The notes under the pieces are model-generated. The model ran no database searches and was not told where the DNA came from. It saw only the letters and a list, made by a program, of their open reading frames with translations. Below, piece after piece: positions 52,855-61,841 of a DNA stretch of 64,000 nucleotides (positions are counted from its first letter, which is position 1; every line of letters starts with the position of its first letter). The stretch spans positions 620,001-684,000 of the forward strand of contig JAGIAT010000001.1 in the NCBI GenBank assembly GCA_017744715.1, in the 5' to 3' direction. A program made the position numbers and the translations under genes. Source of the stretch: Niabella sp. Its GTDB lineage: Bacteria > Bacteroidota > Bacteroidia > Chitinophagales > Chitinophagaceae.

Positions 52855-54165
52855 ATGTCAAAACATATTTCGGAGAAGGAGCCGGCTATACCCTGCTGCC
52901 CCGAACTGATCCCAGATGATCATTGCGACGTGATCAATTTCAGCCGGGTACTCACATACCCTACAGCCACACTGGTGGCCGGCAGAAGGAATGTAGTTGT
53001 GGAAGTGATTCTTCGGTTTAAATTTTCCAGGTGCACGCTGGGGTTGGTACTGGGCGACCCGGTGTACAGCACCACGTTGCTTCCGGGAGAAAAAGTACGC
53101 CTGGCAACAACCGACCGGAGAAGTACGTTTAGTTATGACAGTGAAACCAAACTCAGCTACCGGAGTGAGCAGATCTCGGAAGAGCAGTACTATATGTCTG
53201 CGGTACAAAAATATATGGCGGATGCATCGGCGGCACAGTCCGGCGAGGCAGACAGCTCTTCAGAAGGTAAATGGGATTTTCATGGCGATGCCAGCGGCAG
53301 TGTAAATCCTTTCAGCCTGAGCGCCAGCGCCAGCACCAATGCCCGGGGCAGCCACAACAGTCATTCCACCTTCGACTATCTGAACCAGCAACGTTCGCAT
53401 ATGCAAAGCGCCGCATCGCAGGCTGCGGAAGCTTCAAAAAAAACGCACGCAGTATCTATCGGGGAGGTCAGCAGCCGCACGCATATTGAAGGAGAATCCC
53501 AGGATCATTTTGAAGCATCCTCAAGGGAATTCAGTAACCGGAATCAATGCCATGCTGTTACGTACATGTTTTACAGGCTGAACAAAAAACAGAAGATACG
53601 GTTTGAGCTGGTGGCCATCGAAAGGCGGGTACTGGATGAGAACGCCCCGGTAGGAGGGGTGCTGAAACCCGGAGCTGCAAAGCTTCCTGTAGCCTTTGTA
53701 CCACAGGATATACCTGCTACAATAGCCCTGAACCGGGTTGCGGAAACTGCAGTGGCCGGCCGCATCAATACATTATCTGTAAACACCAGTCTCAATGCCC
53801 TTTTTGAAGGCCCCAAAGCGGCAGCCGTTGCTACCGGCATTAAGGCGGATCTGGGAAGCCCCATTGACGATGCCACCAGATCGAAGGCGCTGCGGGAAGT
53901 AGATGAGCAGCTGGCGGCAAAAAGTCTGATCGACAAAACCGGGAAAGCAAGTGATGAGATCAAACGGATGATCGAGTTTGAAGCGGAGTTTTCGCTGCCC
54001 ACTCCGGGCATCATTGTAAAAGGCTGTCTGGATGCGTGTGATGTTTGTGAACCGTTGCTAAAAGAACGCCTGCAACTGGAAAATGATCTGTTGCGCAGGC
54101 AGATCGAACTGCTGGAGAAGTCGCAGGAGTACCGTTGTTGCCCGGTTGCGGATGAAAGCGCGTAA
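52855..54165 (+). CDS. unknown protein with Ser/Gly-rich middle and Cys-rich ends
   Basis: 436 aa, no signal peptide or membrane helix. N-terminus has CCPEL and HCD; a beta-rich block follows (VVVEVILRFKFSRCTLGLVLGDPVYSTTLLPGEKVRL, about 46-85). The middle (about 120-185) is low in complexity (Ser, Gly, Ala, His). A well-formed block THAVSIGEVSSRTHIEGESQDHFEASSREFSNRNQCHAVTYMFYRLNKKQKIRFELVAIERRV (about 193-258) looks conserved. The C-terminus has CLDACDVCEP, a coiled coil (LLKERLQLENDLLRRQIELLEKSQEY) and CC. I recognise no named family. First gene of an operon-like group with the 754-aa gene; likely a cytoplasmic or non-Sec-exported structural or adaptor protein, but this is guesswork. Confidence 0.75.
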   Translation: MSKHISEKEPAIPCCPELIPDDHCDVINFSRVLTYPTATLVAGRRNVVVEVILRFKFSRCTLGLVLGDPVYSTTLLPGEKVRLATTDRRSTFSYDSETKLSYRSEQISEEQYYMSAVQKYMADASAAQSGEADSSSEGKWDFHGDASGSVNPFSLSASASTNARGSHNSHSTFDYLNQQRSHMQSAASQAAEASKKTHAVSIGEVSSRTHIEGESQDHFEASSREFSNRNQCHAVTYMFYRLNKKQKIRFELVAIERRVLDENAPVGGVLKPGAAKLPVAFVPQDIPATIALNRVAETAVAGRINTLSVNTSLNALFEGPKAAAVATGIKADLGSPIDDATRSKALREVDEQLAAKSLIDKTGKASDEIKRMIEFEAEFSLPTPGIIVKGCLDACDVCEPLLKERLQLENDLLRRQIELLEKSQEYRCCPVADESA

Positions 54166-54177
54166 ATCCCGGGTATA

Positions 54178-54207
54178 AATCTCAAGTCTCAGATCTCAAA
54201 TCTCAGC
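54178..54207. repeat. type B repeats between the two large unknown genes
   Basis: AATCTCAAGTCTCAGATCTC then AAATCTCAGC: four tandem copies of a 7-9 nt unit in the 66-bp gap, the same words as at 18754-18822 and 25018-25078. Confidence 0.65.
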
Positions 54208-54231
54208 CTGATCATCTTTTAAATATATTTT

Positions 54232-56496
54232 ATGGAAGCAATACGAAAACTATCACTTGCGGTGAACTATGAACAGCCGCCCGATAAAGGACTGTCTGTC
54301 TTTGGATTTCTTTTTTACTGCAATGGGTTACTGTTGCAGGCACAGCCGGTACGGAACGGTGTGCTTGAGTTTGATCTTTCAAAAGCGGCAGCGCTCCGGG
54401 CCGAAAAGAACGGGGTTCGGGCAGACGAGCTACGGGTGTTTCTGGCTCCCGGTACAGATAGGGAAGTACAGAAAATAAAAACCATTGCCGCTCTTGAAAA
54501 ACTGCAGCCCTACGAAGCCGTGCTCAACAGTGCTGCAGATGGCGGGCAGGTTTCCATATTACCCGTTCCCGCTGCCGTTAGCCGTTTCTGGCCGGTTTGC
54601 CAGTGCAGGGTTACCGGCAGGGTGTCTAAATGGGTGCATTATGGAAATAGCTGGGAAGACCGACCGGTATGCCGGGCCCGGGTGCATATCTGTGAAATAG
54701 ATCCGATCATTTATTGGATCCGCCGGATCCCGGATCCGGTTATCGCAAAAATTCCCGAGCTGTTCCTCAATCCTGCCGAAGTGATCCGGAACCCGGTTCC
54801 CGTTCCGGACCCGCCTCCGTTTTTGCAAACTGCCCGGAATGCAGTGGTACCGGAGGCTGCTATTTTTAACACCCAGTCGCCGGAACAACTGCAATTGCAG
54901 GCGGCTGAAAAGCTACCGGATATTGGTGCGGATGTGCGACAGCAGCTTTTATCCGGGAACCTGGATCAGATCCGGAATACAATAGTAAACAACTATGCGC
55001 TGCTGCATCCCTGGTTTTGTTTGCGGCCCTGGTGGTGGCCCTGGCTTTATCGCTGCACAGAACGGAAAGTGGTATATACAGATGCCAGCGGACGCTTCGA
55101 TACCAGCATTTTCTACCGCTGTTTTGGCGACCATCCGGATCTGTACATCTGGGTAGAATACCTGGTGAACGGTGTATGGACAACGGTATACAACCCGCCC
55201 AAACCCTGCAATACTTACTGGGATTACAACTGCGGAACCGAATTATCCATTCACATAACCGACCCGCGCGTGCCGGTGGATTGCTGCTGTAATTGCCCGC
55301 TTCCCGGCGACCTGGTGATGATCCGGAGCATCGGCGGTACCAGCGTTACCCATATTAATCAGCAAAGCTATCTGCAGGCTCCTGCAGGGCAGTCGGTGTC
55401 TTATAACCGTATTGGTCTTACAGACGCGGCCGCTATCGGGGATGGCTTTTTCAGTACATCGGTGGGGGATTATAAACGGCCTTTTGGCGGTACATTCCAT
55501 TTCTATATGGGCTTTGGACAGGGCTTACCCCGCAATGATATCTATTACTACCGGTGGAGTTACCGGAAGGTGAACGCCGCGGATCTGAATCCCGTAAGCG
55601 GCACAACAGAACAGATCGATACGCCGGAGTACAAGAGTTATGATTTTATTTTTATCGATGGTAACGGCGATCAGCAGATCGGACATGACAACGTAAAACT
55701 GGGACCTTTTACGGTAGGCGGGGAGGATAACCTGTATATTATTCCGCCGGAGCGGCCCAGCCAGGCGCCGTTCAATGCTCCGCAAACCGATCCGCAGTGG
55801 TATGAGCGTACGCACAATACCCATACGATTGGGATCGACTCTGTACAGCTGAAGAACGGGGCAGCACCCGGTGGTGATGGTTTGTATGAGTTTAAGCTGG
55901 AATTGTTTAACCAGGCGGGTACACTGCTGACCAATGTTCCCAAAACAACATTTAAAGTGCCCAAATTTGATGATGCGGATACCAGCGTGAATGCCACCGA
56001 TGCGTTGCTGGCCGGGGCTACGGCAACAACGGCGGATGCTTTTAAGGTGTTGGTGCGTGTAGATAACAGCGCCTGCAATTCCGCGGTGTTTACGGTGAAT
56101 GTAAATGGTGCGCCGGCGGCATCGGATTGCTGTGGATTTGTAAAGTATAAACCTGAAGGAGCGGAAGCGGATCTGGAACTTTCATTCCTGGCTACTCATC
56201 CCAATGATTTTGCCGTATTTAGTTTTGGTGTATCTAAAGGAACCTGTGGTGGGGTAGCCAATGCCGGTGCCCTGGGAATGGTAATTGATGATGCATCCGG
56301 GTATACCCTGGCAGGTGGTATCTACCGTAAACATTTTACACCCGTTCAGTTACTGGATACCTGTTATGCTGGTGGTAACGGTAAAGCCGCTTTTGCAGAA
56401 ACGCTTTCGGTGATTGCGATGGCCACGGATGGTACTTATCGGCAAAGCGGAAAAGATGCGCCGTACCGGGTGGCCGCTTTTGCCCTGGAACCCTGA
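54232..56496 (+). CDS. large unknown Cys/Trp-rich multidomain protein
   Basis: 754 aa, no signal peptide. N-terminal domain about 1-110 (LSVFGFLFYCNGLLLQAQPVRNGVLEFDLSKA). A Cys-bearing block VCQCRVTGRVSKWVHY...VCRARVHICEIDP (about 122-163). A helical stretch, then the Trp-rich HPWFCLRPWWWPWLYRCTERKVVYTDASGRFDTSIFYRCFGDHPDLYIWVEY (about 258-310), which reads as a carboxypeptidase-regulatory/transthyretin-type beta-sandwich (TDASGRFD). CCCNCP near 353. C-terminal beta-rich parts (GLYEFKLELFNQAGTLL; CCGFVKYKPEGAEADLELSFLATHPNDFAVFSF; ETLSVIAMATDGTYRQSG). No catalytic motif recognised. Follows the 436-aa gene by 66 bp. Resembles uncharacterised proteins I believe occur in other phyla; unverified. 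Confidence 0.75.
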   Translation: MEAIRKLSLAVNYEQPPDKGLSVFGFLFYCNGLLLQAQPVRNGVLEFDLSKAAALRAEKNGVRADELRVFLAPGTDREVQKIKTIAALEKLQPYEAVLNSAADGGQVSILPVPAAVSRFWPVCQCRVTGRVSKWVHYGNSWEDRPVCRARVHICEIDPIIYWIRRIPDPVIAKIPELFLNPAEVIRNPVPVPDPPPFLQTARNAVVPEAAIFNTQSPEQLQLQAAEKLPDIGADVRQQLLSGNLDQIRNTIVNNYALLHPWFCLRPWWWPWLYRCTERKVVYTDASGRFDTSIFYRCFGDHPDLYIWVEYLVNGVWTTVYNPPKPCNTYWDYNCGTELSIHITDPRVPVDCCCNCPLPGDLVMIRSIGGTSVTHINQQSYLQAPAGQSVSYNRIGLTDAAAIGDGFFSTSVGDYKRPFGGTFHFYMGFGQGLPRNDIYYYRWSYRKVNAADLNPVSGTTEQIDTPEYKSYDFIFIDGNGDQQIGHDNVKLGPFTVGGEDNLYIIPPERPSQAPFNAPQTDPQWYERTHNTHTIGIDSVQLKNGAAPGGDGLYEFKLELFNQAGTLLTNVPKTTFKVPKFDDADTSVNATDALLAGATATTADAFKVLVRVDNSACNSAVFTVNVNGAPAASDCCGFVKYKPEGAEADLELSFLATHPNDFAVFSFGVSKGTCGGVANAGALGMVIDDASGYTLAGGIYRKHFTPVQLLDTCYAGGNGKAAFAETLSVIAMATDGTYRQSGKDAPYRVAAFALEP

Positions 56497-56575
56497 TGCA
56501 TTTGCAAGCGTGTATAGCGGGTTTGTTGCCGTACGGTGTACAGCTGTTATAAGCCGCCGGAAATTTTAAAAGCAC

Positions 56576-56872
56576 ATGTGTTACTTTCTGCTTTCTGTTT
56601 TAGCTGTTTGGAGGATTACGCATCTGGTAACCAGTGAAGACGGGCCGTTTGATGTTGTGTTTCTCCTCCGAAAAAAAGCCGGCGGCAGCTTTTGGGGAAA
56701 GCTGATGGATTGTTTCTACTGTGCAAGCATCTGGATCGCCTTGCCCTTTGGTTGCTGGCTGGGCACCCGCTGGTGGCAATGGCTGTTGTACTGGCTGGCC
56801 CTTTCAGGTGCCGCCTGTTTGCTGGAACGGGCAACGGGTAAACCGGATGCTCCATTTTATAAGGAAGATTAA
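56576..56872 (+). CDS. DUF1360-like small membrane protein
   Basis: 98 aa. Pattern of DUF1360: FLLSVLAVWRITHLVTSEDGPFDVVFLLRKK, then DCFYCASIWIALPFG (CxxCxxxW) and a further helix WWQWLLYWLALSGAACLLE. Two or three membrane segments. DUF1360 is known from Bacillus (YjfA-like) and scattered bacteria and has no settled function. Third gene of the group, 79 bp after the 754-aa gene and 9 bp before the 78-aa gene. Confidence 0.8.
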   Translation: MCYFLLSVLAVWRITHLVTSEDGPFDVVFLLRKKAGGSFWGKLMDCFYCASIWIALPFGCWLGTRWWQWLLYWLALSGAACLLERATGKPDAPFYKED

Positions 56873-56881
56873 AATCAACGT

Positions 56882-57118
56882 ATGTGTAACTGTGGTGATA
56901 AAAGAAGTCAGCTGGTACTTAGTAGCGGTCAGGCCGCGGCGCCCGGAACCGGTATGTGGAGCGACGTGTGGTTTGAATACACCGGCCGGTCTGCCTTAAC
57001 CGTAAAAGGATTTATTACGGGAAGAATGTACCGGTTTCCGGAACGGGGAGCCGTATTGCTGGTCGATTACCGGGATGCGGCGAAAATGCTTTTGGTACCT
57101 TCTTTAAAACGAAAATAG
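56882..57118 (+). CDS. small MCNCG-starting unknown protein
   Basis: 78 aa: MCNCGDKRSQ at the N-terminus, a short Ala/Gly linker, then a compact beta domain WFEYTGRSALTVKGFITGRMYRFPERGAVLLVDYRDAAKMLLVPSLKRK. The FEYTG...LTVxGxxTGxxYRF...VDxRD...VPxL pattern resembles small proteins of phage or phage-like loci that I recall from other bacteria, but I cannot check. The N-terminal CxC is unusual and may bind metal. Fourth gene, ended by a strong terminator at 57151-57174. Confidence 0.7.
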   Translation: MCNCGDKRSQLVLSSGQAAAPGTGMWSDVWFEYTGRSALTVKGFITGRMYRFPERGAVLLVDYRDAAKMLLVPSLKRK

Positions 57119-57422
57119 CGGCAACGGTCCGGAAATGCTCCGGCAGTATTAAGCGCCCATGCGGCGCTTTTTTTATATGCGTGCCGGCCAGGGACGACGA
57201 AGCTGCCCGGTAACGGGTGCAAACAAACACAGGATACAGGCCGTTACCGGCGGTTGTTCTCAAAATCTTCACATATAAATCGTAACGACAAAAAATGTTT
57301 CTGTTAATTTTATAACCAGAATGTGAACGGGTGGAATCCCTGTTGTACGCGTCCGTTAAAATTGTGAAATCAGCTCAATAAAAAACATGCTGCATTTTTT
57401 TCTTTTTTTATCAGGTGATAAG
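57119..57422. other. 304-bp gap after the unknown operon
   Basis: Contains the operon terminator (57151-57174). The rest is AT-rich with no clear promoter, repeat or small gene. Confidence 0.5.
57151..57174 (+). terminator. strong rho-independent terminator of the unknown operon
   Basis: AAGCGCC (57151-57157), loop CATGC, GGCGCTT (57163-57169), with a T-run through 57174. Perfect 7-bp stem, 33 bp after the 78-aa gene. Confidence 0.85.
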
Positions 57423-57671
57423 ATGTCATCGGTGATGGGCTGGGTAGGCAGTATTGCATATCTTGCAGCCTACCTGTTTTTAAGTTTGAACCGGCTAAAG
57501 GCAGGACGTCCGCTTTATCATTTATTAAATATGATCGGGGCACTGGGGCTCATCATTCATGCGGTCAATCTGGAGGATTATCCCAACCTGGTGGTGAATC
57601 TTGCCTGGGGAATCATTGCGGTAACTGCTGTACTATTTATCCTGCGGAAGAAGCGGGAGCAGAAAAGTTGA
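57423..57671 (+). CDS. CBU_0592-like small membrane protein
   Basis: 82 aa from the ATG at 57423, which is preceded by an AGGTG ribosome-site-like sequence; an ATG at 57387 is a less likely start. Three hydrophobic segments: MGWVGSIAYLAAYLFLSL, LYHLLNMIGALGLIIHAV and VVNLAWGIIAVTAVLFIL. The NMIGALGLIIHAV and NLAWGIIA pattern matches small membrane proteins annotated as CBU_0592 family; function unknown. Its 3' end overlaps the convergent TetR gene by 35 bp. Confidence 0.75.
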   Translation: MSSVMGWVGSIAYLAAYLFLSLNRLKAGRPLYHLLNMIGALGLIIHAVNLEDYPNLVVNLAWGIIAVTAVLFILRKKREQKS

Positions 57672-58254
57672 GTAATCCAAGCGCTCTTTTCTTATACGTG
57701 CCCAGCTTTTTATTGTATTCCCGTTTGTTGCTAACCAGGCTCAGGTAATAATAAGCACCGTCTACCAGGATGAATACCAGGTCGGCCACGGCCGCGGTAT
57801 CGTCCACTTTCAGGTATCCCTTTTCATTACATTCGATGATCAGGTGCTCCAGGTTCTTGCGAAGGCTATCCAGCAGGATCTTATATTTTTCCTTGATCAC
57901 CTTATCGCGGAAGGCAAGTGAGTAGCAGCTGTAAGAAACACTGTCGTCAAAAAGGGTATTCCATTTGTGCGAGAAAATATTGTCGATAACCGCCAACAGC
58001 TTTTTTTTGGGGTTATGCTGCACGTTCTCCGGCACATCAAAGATCAGCAGGTACCGGTCCAGTATATATTCTACAAGACCATATACCAGGTGTTCCTTGG
58101 TTTTAAAATAATGGATGACCAAACTGGGGTTGATGGCCAGAAGGTCCGCTGTTTTTGCGATCGAGGCATTCTCCAAACCTTCTTTTTTAGCAAGTTTATA
58201 GAAGGCTTTGATGATCTGTTTTTGCCGGGTCTCTTTCAGGCTTTTTCTCCCCAT
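57637..58254 (-). CDS. TetR-family transcriptional regulator
   Basis: 205 aa from the ATG at 58254 (MGRKSLKETRQKQIIKAFYKLAKKEGLE). N-terminal helix-turn-helix: NASIAKTADLLAINPSLVIHYFKTKEHLVYGLVEYIL. C-terminal ligand domain without a recognised effector signature. It diverges from the SusC gene across a 312-bp gap, so it may control that SusC/SusD locus, although SusCD loci are more often run by ECF sigma/anti-sigma or hybrid two-component systems. Confidence 0.88.
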   Translation of the reverse strand: MGRKSLKETRQKQIIKAFYKLAKKEGLENASIAKTADLLAINPSLVIHYFKTKEHLVYGLVEYILDRYLLIFDVPENVQHNPKKKLLAVIDNIFSHKWNTLFDDSVSYSCYSLAFRDKVIKEKYKILLDSLRKNLEHLIIECNEKGYLKVDDTAAVADLVFILVDGAYYYLSLVSNKREYNKKLGTYKKRALGLLNFSAPASSAG

Positions 58255-58566
58255 ACCTACGTTTTTGATTTTTTTATTAAGATAAGCAAAAATCGTTTGT
58301 TCTTCAAAGATGTAAAAAAAAATCTCTAAGCCGGGGAATTGTGCAACCGGTTGCATGTTGCATTTCCTAAAATAAATTAATTAAATGTTCATTCAAAATA
58401 TTTTTTTACGAAAAATCCTTATATATATTTGTATCAGCGATGGGCTTGGGTTTGAGGATGATGACCTCTTTTGTTTGCCGGTTTAAGTTTTGATAAAAAC
58501 GTAACATTAACATAATAATACCAAGGCGTTTAACTAAATATTTTTGCCAATCATAAAATAAATGCA
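58255..58566. other. 312-bp divergent gap between tetR and susC
   Basis: Contains ATGTTCATTCAAAATATT (about 58384-58401), a possible regulator site; TATATTTG at 58424-58431; and TATTTTTG at 58539-58546, which ends 20 nt before the SusC ATG and fits the -7 consensus. No TTG box at the ideal distance. Confidence 0.4.
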
Positions 58567-61500
58567 ATGACCAGATCTATTTATCTAGTGCTACTGCTTT
58601 TTTTACTTCCAGCCGCATCGGCCATCGCTCAAACAAAAAAAATAACCGGATTTGTAAAGGATGAAAGCGGTGCTCCGGTAGTAAATGCCACGCTTTTAGT
58701 AAGGGGAACAACGATTACGGCGTTGGCAGATACTTTGGGTATGTTTGTGGTACCGGCAAAGGAAAAGGATATCCTTACGGTATCGTCTGTGGGCTATGAA
58801 ACCAAAGAGATTCCTGTTACCGCTTCCGGTACGCTGGATATCGTTCTTAAAAAAAATGATCAGGGAATGGATGAGGTAGTTGTGGTAGGATACGGTACAC
58901 AGCGCCGGATCAATGTTTCGGGTGCTGTGGACCAGATCGCCGGAAAAAAGATCGCTGAGCGTCCGGTAGCCAATATCCTCCAGGGGCTGCAGGGGCTGAG
59001 TGCAGGACTGAATATTTCTTATGCGGGCGGTGCGCCGGGTGCCGTTCCCAATATCAACATCCGGGGCATGGGATCCATCAACGGCGGTTCTCCGCTGATA
59101 TTGATTGATGGAGTAGCTTCGCAAAATGATGACCTGCTGCGGTTAAATCCTTCGGATGTGGAATCGATCACCACACTGAGGGATGGAGGTTCTGCTGCTA
59201 TTTATGGTGCCCGTGCGGCATTCGGAGTATTGATGATCACCACTAAAAAAGGTAAGGCTGGAGGAAAACAGGTTATATCCTACAATAACTACTTTGCCCT
59301 GTCTAAAAGAACTGTGATGCCGGACCCGATCACTGATCCTTTTATCTATAAAAAGCTCCGCAAGCTGGCAATTGACAATTCGCCCTGGAATACGCCCAAC
59401 TACGGAACGTTTTTACCCTGGGAGCAAACCTGGGCCAAACAACGGTCGGAGGATCCTTCTTCGGCACCGGAAGTAATGCCTAATCCGGATAAACCCGCGG
59501 AATGGGCGTATATGGGAAACTATAACTTTAATGATTACTTCTTCAGCAATAGTAATTTTTCTACCTATCATACACTTTCTTTCAGCGGGTCATCTGCCGG
59601 AAAAGCGCCGATTACCTATCTGTTATCTGCGGACTATACCAAGGAAAACGGCCTGATAAAAATTACCAAGAATGACTGGAACCGGTATGGCCTGCGGGCG
59701 AATCTTGGTATCAATCCTGTATCCTGGCTGAAGGTGGAAGATAACCTGACAACCTACCAGCTGATCAAGGATATGCCTACCTATAACGTAACCGATGTTT
59801 ACTATACACAGCCGGTGAACGTACCCAAAAATCCCGACGGAACCTGGGGTAATAACAGCGCGGGAATACTTGCCGGCGGGTTGGTAGACGGTGGCCGTAA
59901 TATGGAAACGCGTTTCGGGTTCACCAACATCCTGCGCGGCGTGGCCACCTTTTTAAAAGGGGATCTGATCTTTACGGGTACCATGAGTCATAAGCGGGAG
60001 CTGTGGAAAAGCGACTATTCAAGTCTTCCATTTAATGTGGGTTACGGGCCTAGCGATGTGCGCACCGTTAACACACCTGGTGTGATCTCCAATGTGAACG
60101 GAACTGTGAAACAGGATATCTATGATCTTTTCGGAAATTATAATAAAACCTTTGGCGAACATGAGTTCAAACTTACAGCGGGCTACAACCAGGAATATTA
60201 CCAGTGGGACCCGCTGAGTGTGAGCCGCAACCAGCTGATCTCTCCAGGGCTCCCTTTTATCCATCTTACAGTGGGAACGGAACCTACGATTCAGCAAACC
60301 GGCTTCGGATCGCCTTATTATGACTATGCCGTAAGAAGCTATTTTGGCAGATTGAACTATACATTCAGCAACCGTTATATCATTGACCTTATTGCAAGAA
60401 GGGATGGATCATCGCGTTTTCCGCCAACGAACCGGTGGGCATTTACGCCGGGCATTTCCGGTGCCTGGGTGGTGAACCGTGAAAAATTCTGGGAAGCAAT
60501 GGGCACAGCATTTTCCACATTTAAGATCAGGGGGTCTTATGCAAAACAAGGCAACCAGTCGGTAGGAGAGTATTACGGGTATATACAAAATCTTCCCAAA
60601 GGTACTTCAGGATACCTGGTTGACGGTGTGCGTCCGCCCATCACCGGTTCGCCCGGTTTAACAGTGGATCCTACCAATTATACATGGGAGCAGGTAGCGA
60701 CCACTAATGTGGGCACAGATATGGGATTTCTGAATGACCACCTTAATCTTGCATTTGACTATTATATCAGGAAAACCAGCGGTATGCTTGCCCCGGCAAG
60801 AGTATTGCCTGCGGTTCTGGGTACTGCCGCACCGAAACAGAACGCTGCAGATATGGAAACCAAGGGGTGGGAATTTACGCTGGGGTACAATACCTCCTTT
60901 GATGTGGCCAATAAACCTTTTTCGCTGAATGCAAAAGTACAGGTGTGGGACAGCAAAAGTAAAATCACCAAATACGACAACCCGCTTGGTTTGTTTGGCG
61001 CAGCATACCGGCAGGGGCAGACCGTGGGCGAATTGTGGGGGCTGCAAAACGACGGACTTTTTGCATCCAAGGAAGAGATCGCTGCCCTGGATCAATCAGC
61101 CATTATTCCCTGGGGAGAACTGGATATTGTGCCCGGATGGCCACGCTATAAAGACATGGACGGAAACAAGAAGATCCAACTGGGGCTAAGCGATAAAGAT
61201 CCCAAAGACCTGCGCATCATTGGCAATACACAACCCCGTTACCGCTATTCTTTTAACCTGGACCTGGGATGGAATAATATTGATCTTTCTGTGTTTTTAC
61301 AGGGCGTTGCTAAAATGGATTATTATCCACACCATTATCTGTTCTGGGGGCTCTACCAGCAACCCTATGCCAACATCTATCCCTGGAACCTGGATTTCTA
61401 CCGTCCCACAGCAGCAACCGATGCAGAGAAGGCCACCTTTCGCAGGCGTATATCAATGCCGGTTTGGCCAATGCCAACATCAACGCGTATTACCCCGTGC

Positions 61501-61814
61501 TGCAATCCTGGCTGGCAGACAACAACTATAGAGATGGCAACGGCAACGCAGCCGGACTGGATATTCCCCAGAGTCAATACCTGCTGAGCGCTGCTTACCT
61601 GCGGATAAAAAATATTACGGCCGGGTATACGTTGCCCAGGCAACTCACGGAGCGGGTTAATATCAGTCGCCTCCGTATCTTCTTCACCGGGGAAAATATT
61701 TTTGAATTTTCTAAAATTAAAAAATATGTCGATCCCGAATCCATCATCGATGGTTATGGATGGGCGTATCCTTACCAGCGTAAATATTCCGTAGGGCTGA
61801 ATCTTACGTTCTAA
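58567..61814 (+). pseudogene. susC: SusC/RagA-type TonB-linked outer-membrane transporter, frameshifted near the 3' end
   Basis: The frame from 58567 has a Sec signal (MTRSIYLVLLLFLLPAASAIAQ), a CarboxypepD-reg-like domain (KKITGFVKDESGAPVVNATLLVRG), the SusC hallmark MDEVVVVGYGTQRRINVSGAV, a plug (NINIRGMGSINGGSPLILIDG) and a long barrel. It runs to a stop at 61587, but after about 61434 the sense continues in another frame (LSQAYINAGLANANINAYYPVL ... YQRKYSVGLNLTF) to 61814. Loss of one base in the CC run at 61436-61437 explains this; with one more C the protein would be about 1083 aa. The lost part includes the barrel's last strands, so without correction it should not assemble. Sequencing error is possible. 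Confidence 0.85.
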
Positions 61815-61841
61815 TCTTCATCCTGTATAAATAAAAGAGAC

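Noticed and set aside
61429..61450. Programmed ribosomal frameshift in susC
   Set aside because: No X-XXY-YYZ slippery site or downstream stimulator is evident; a one-base loss or read error is simpler.
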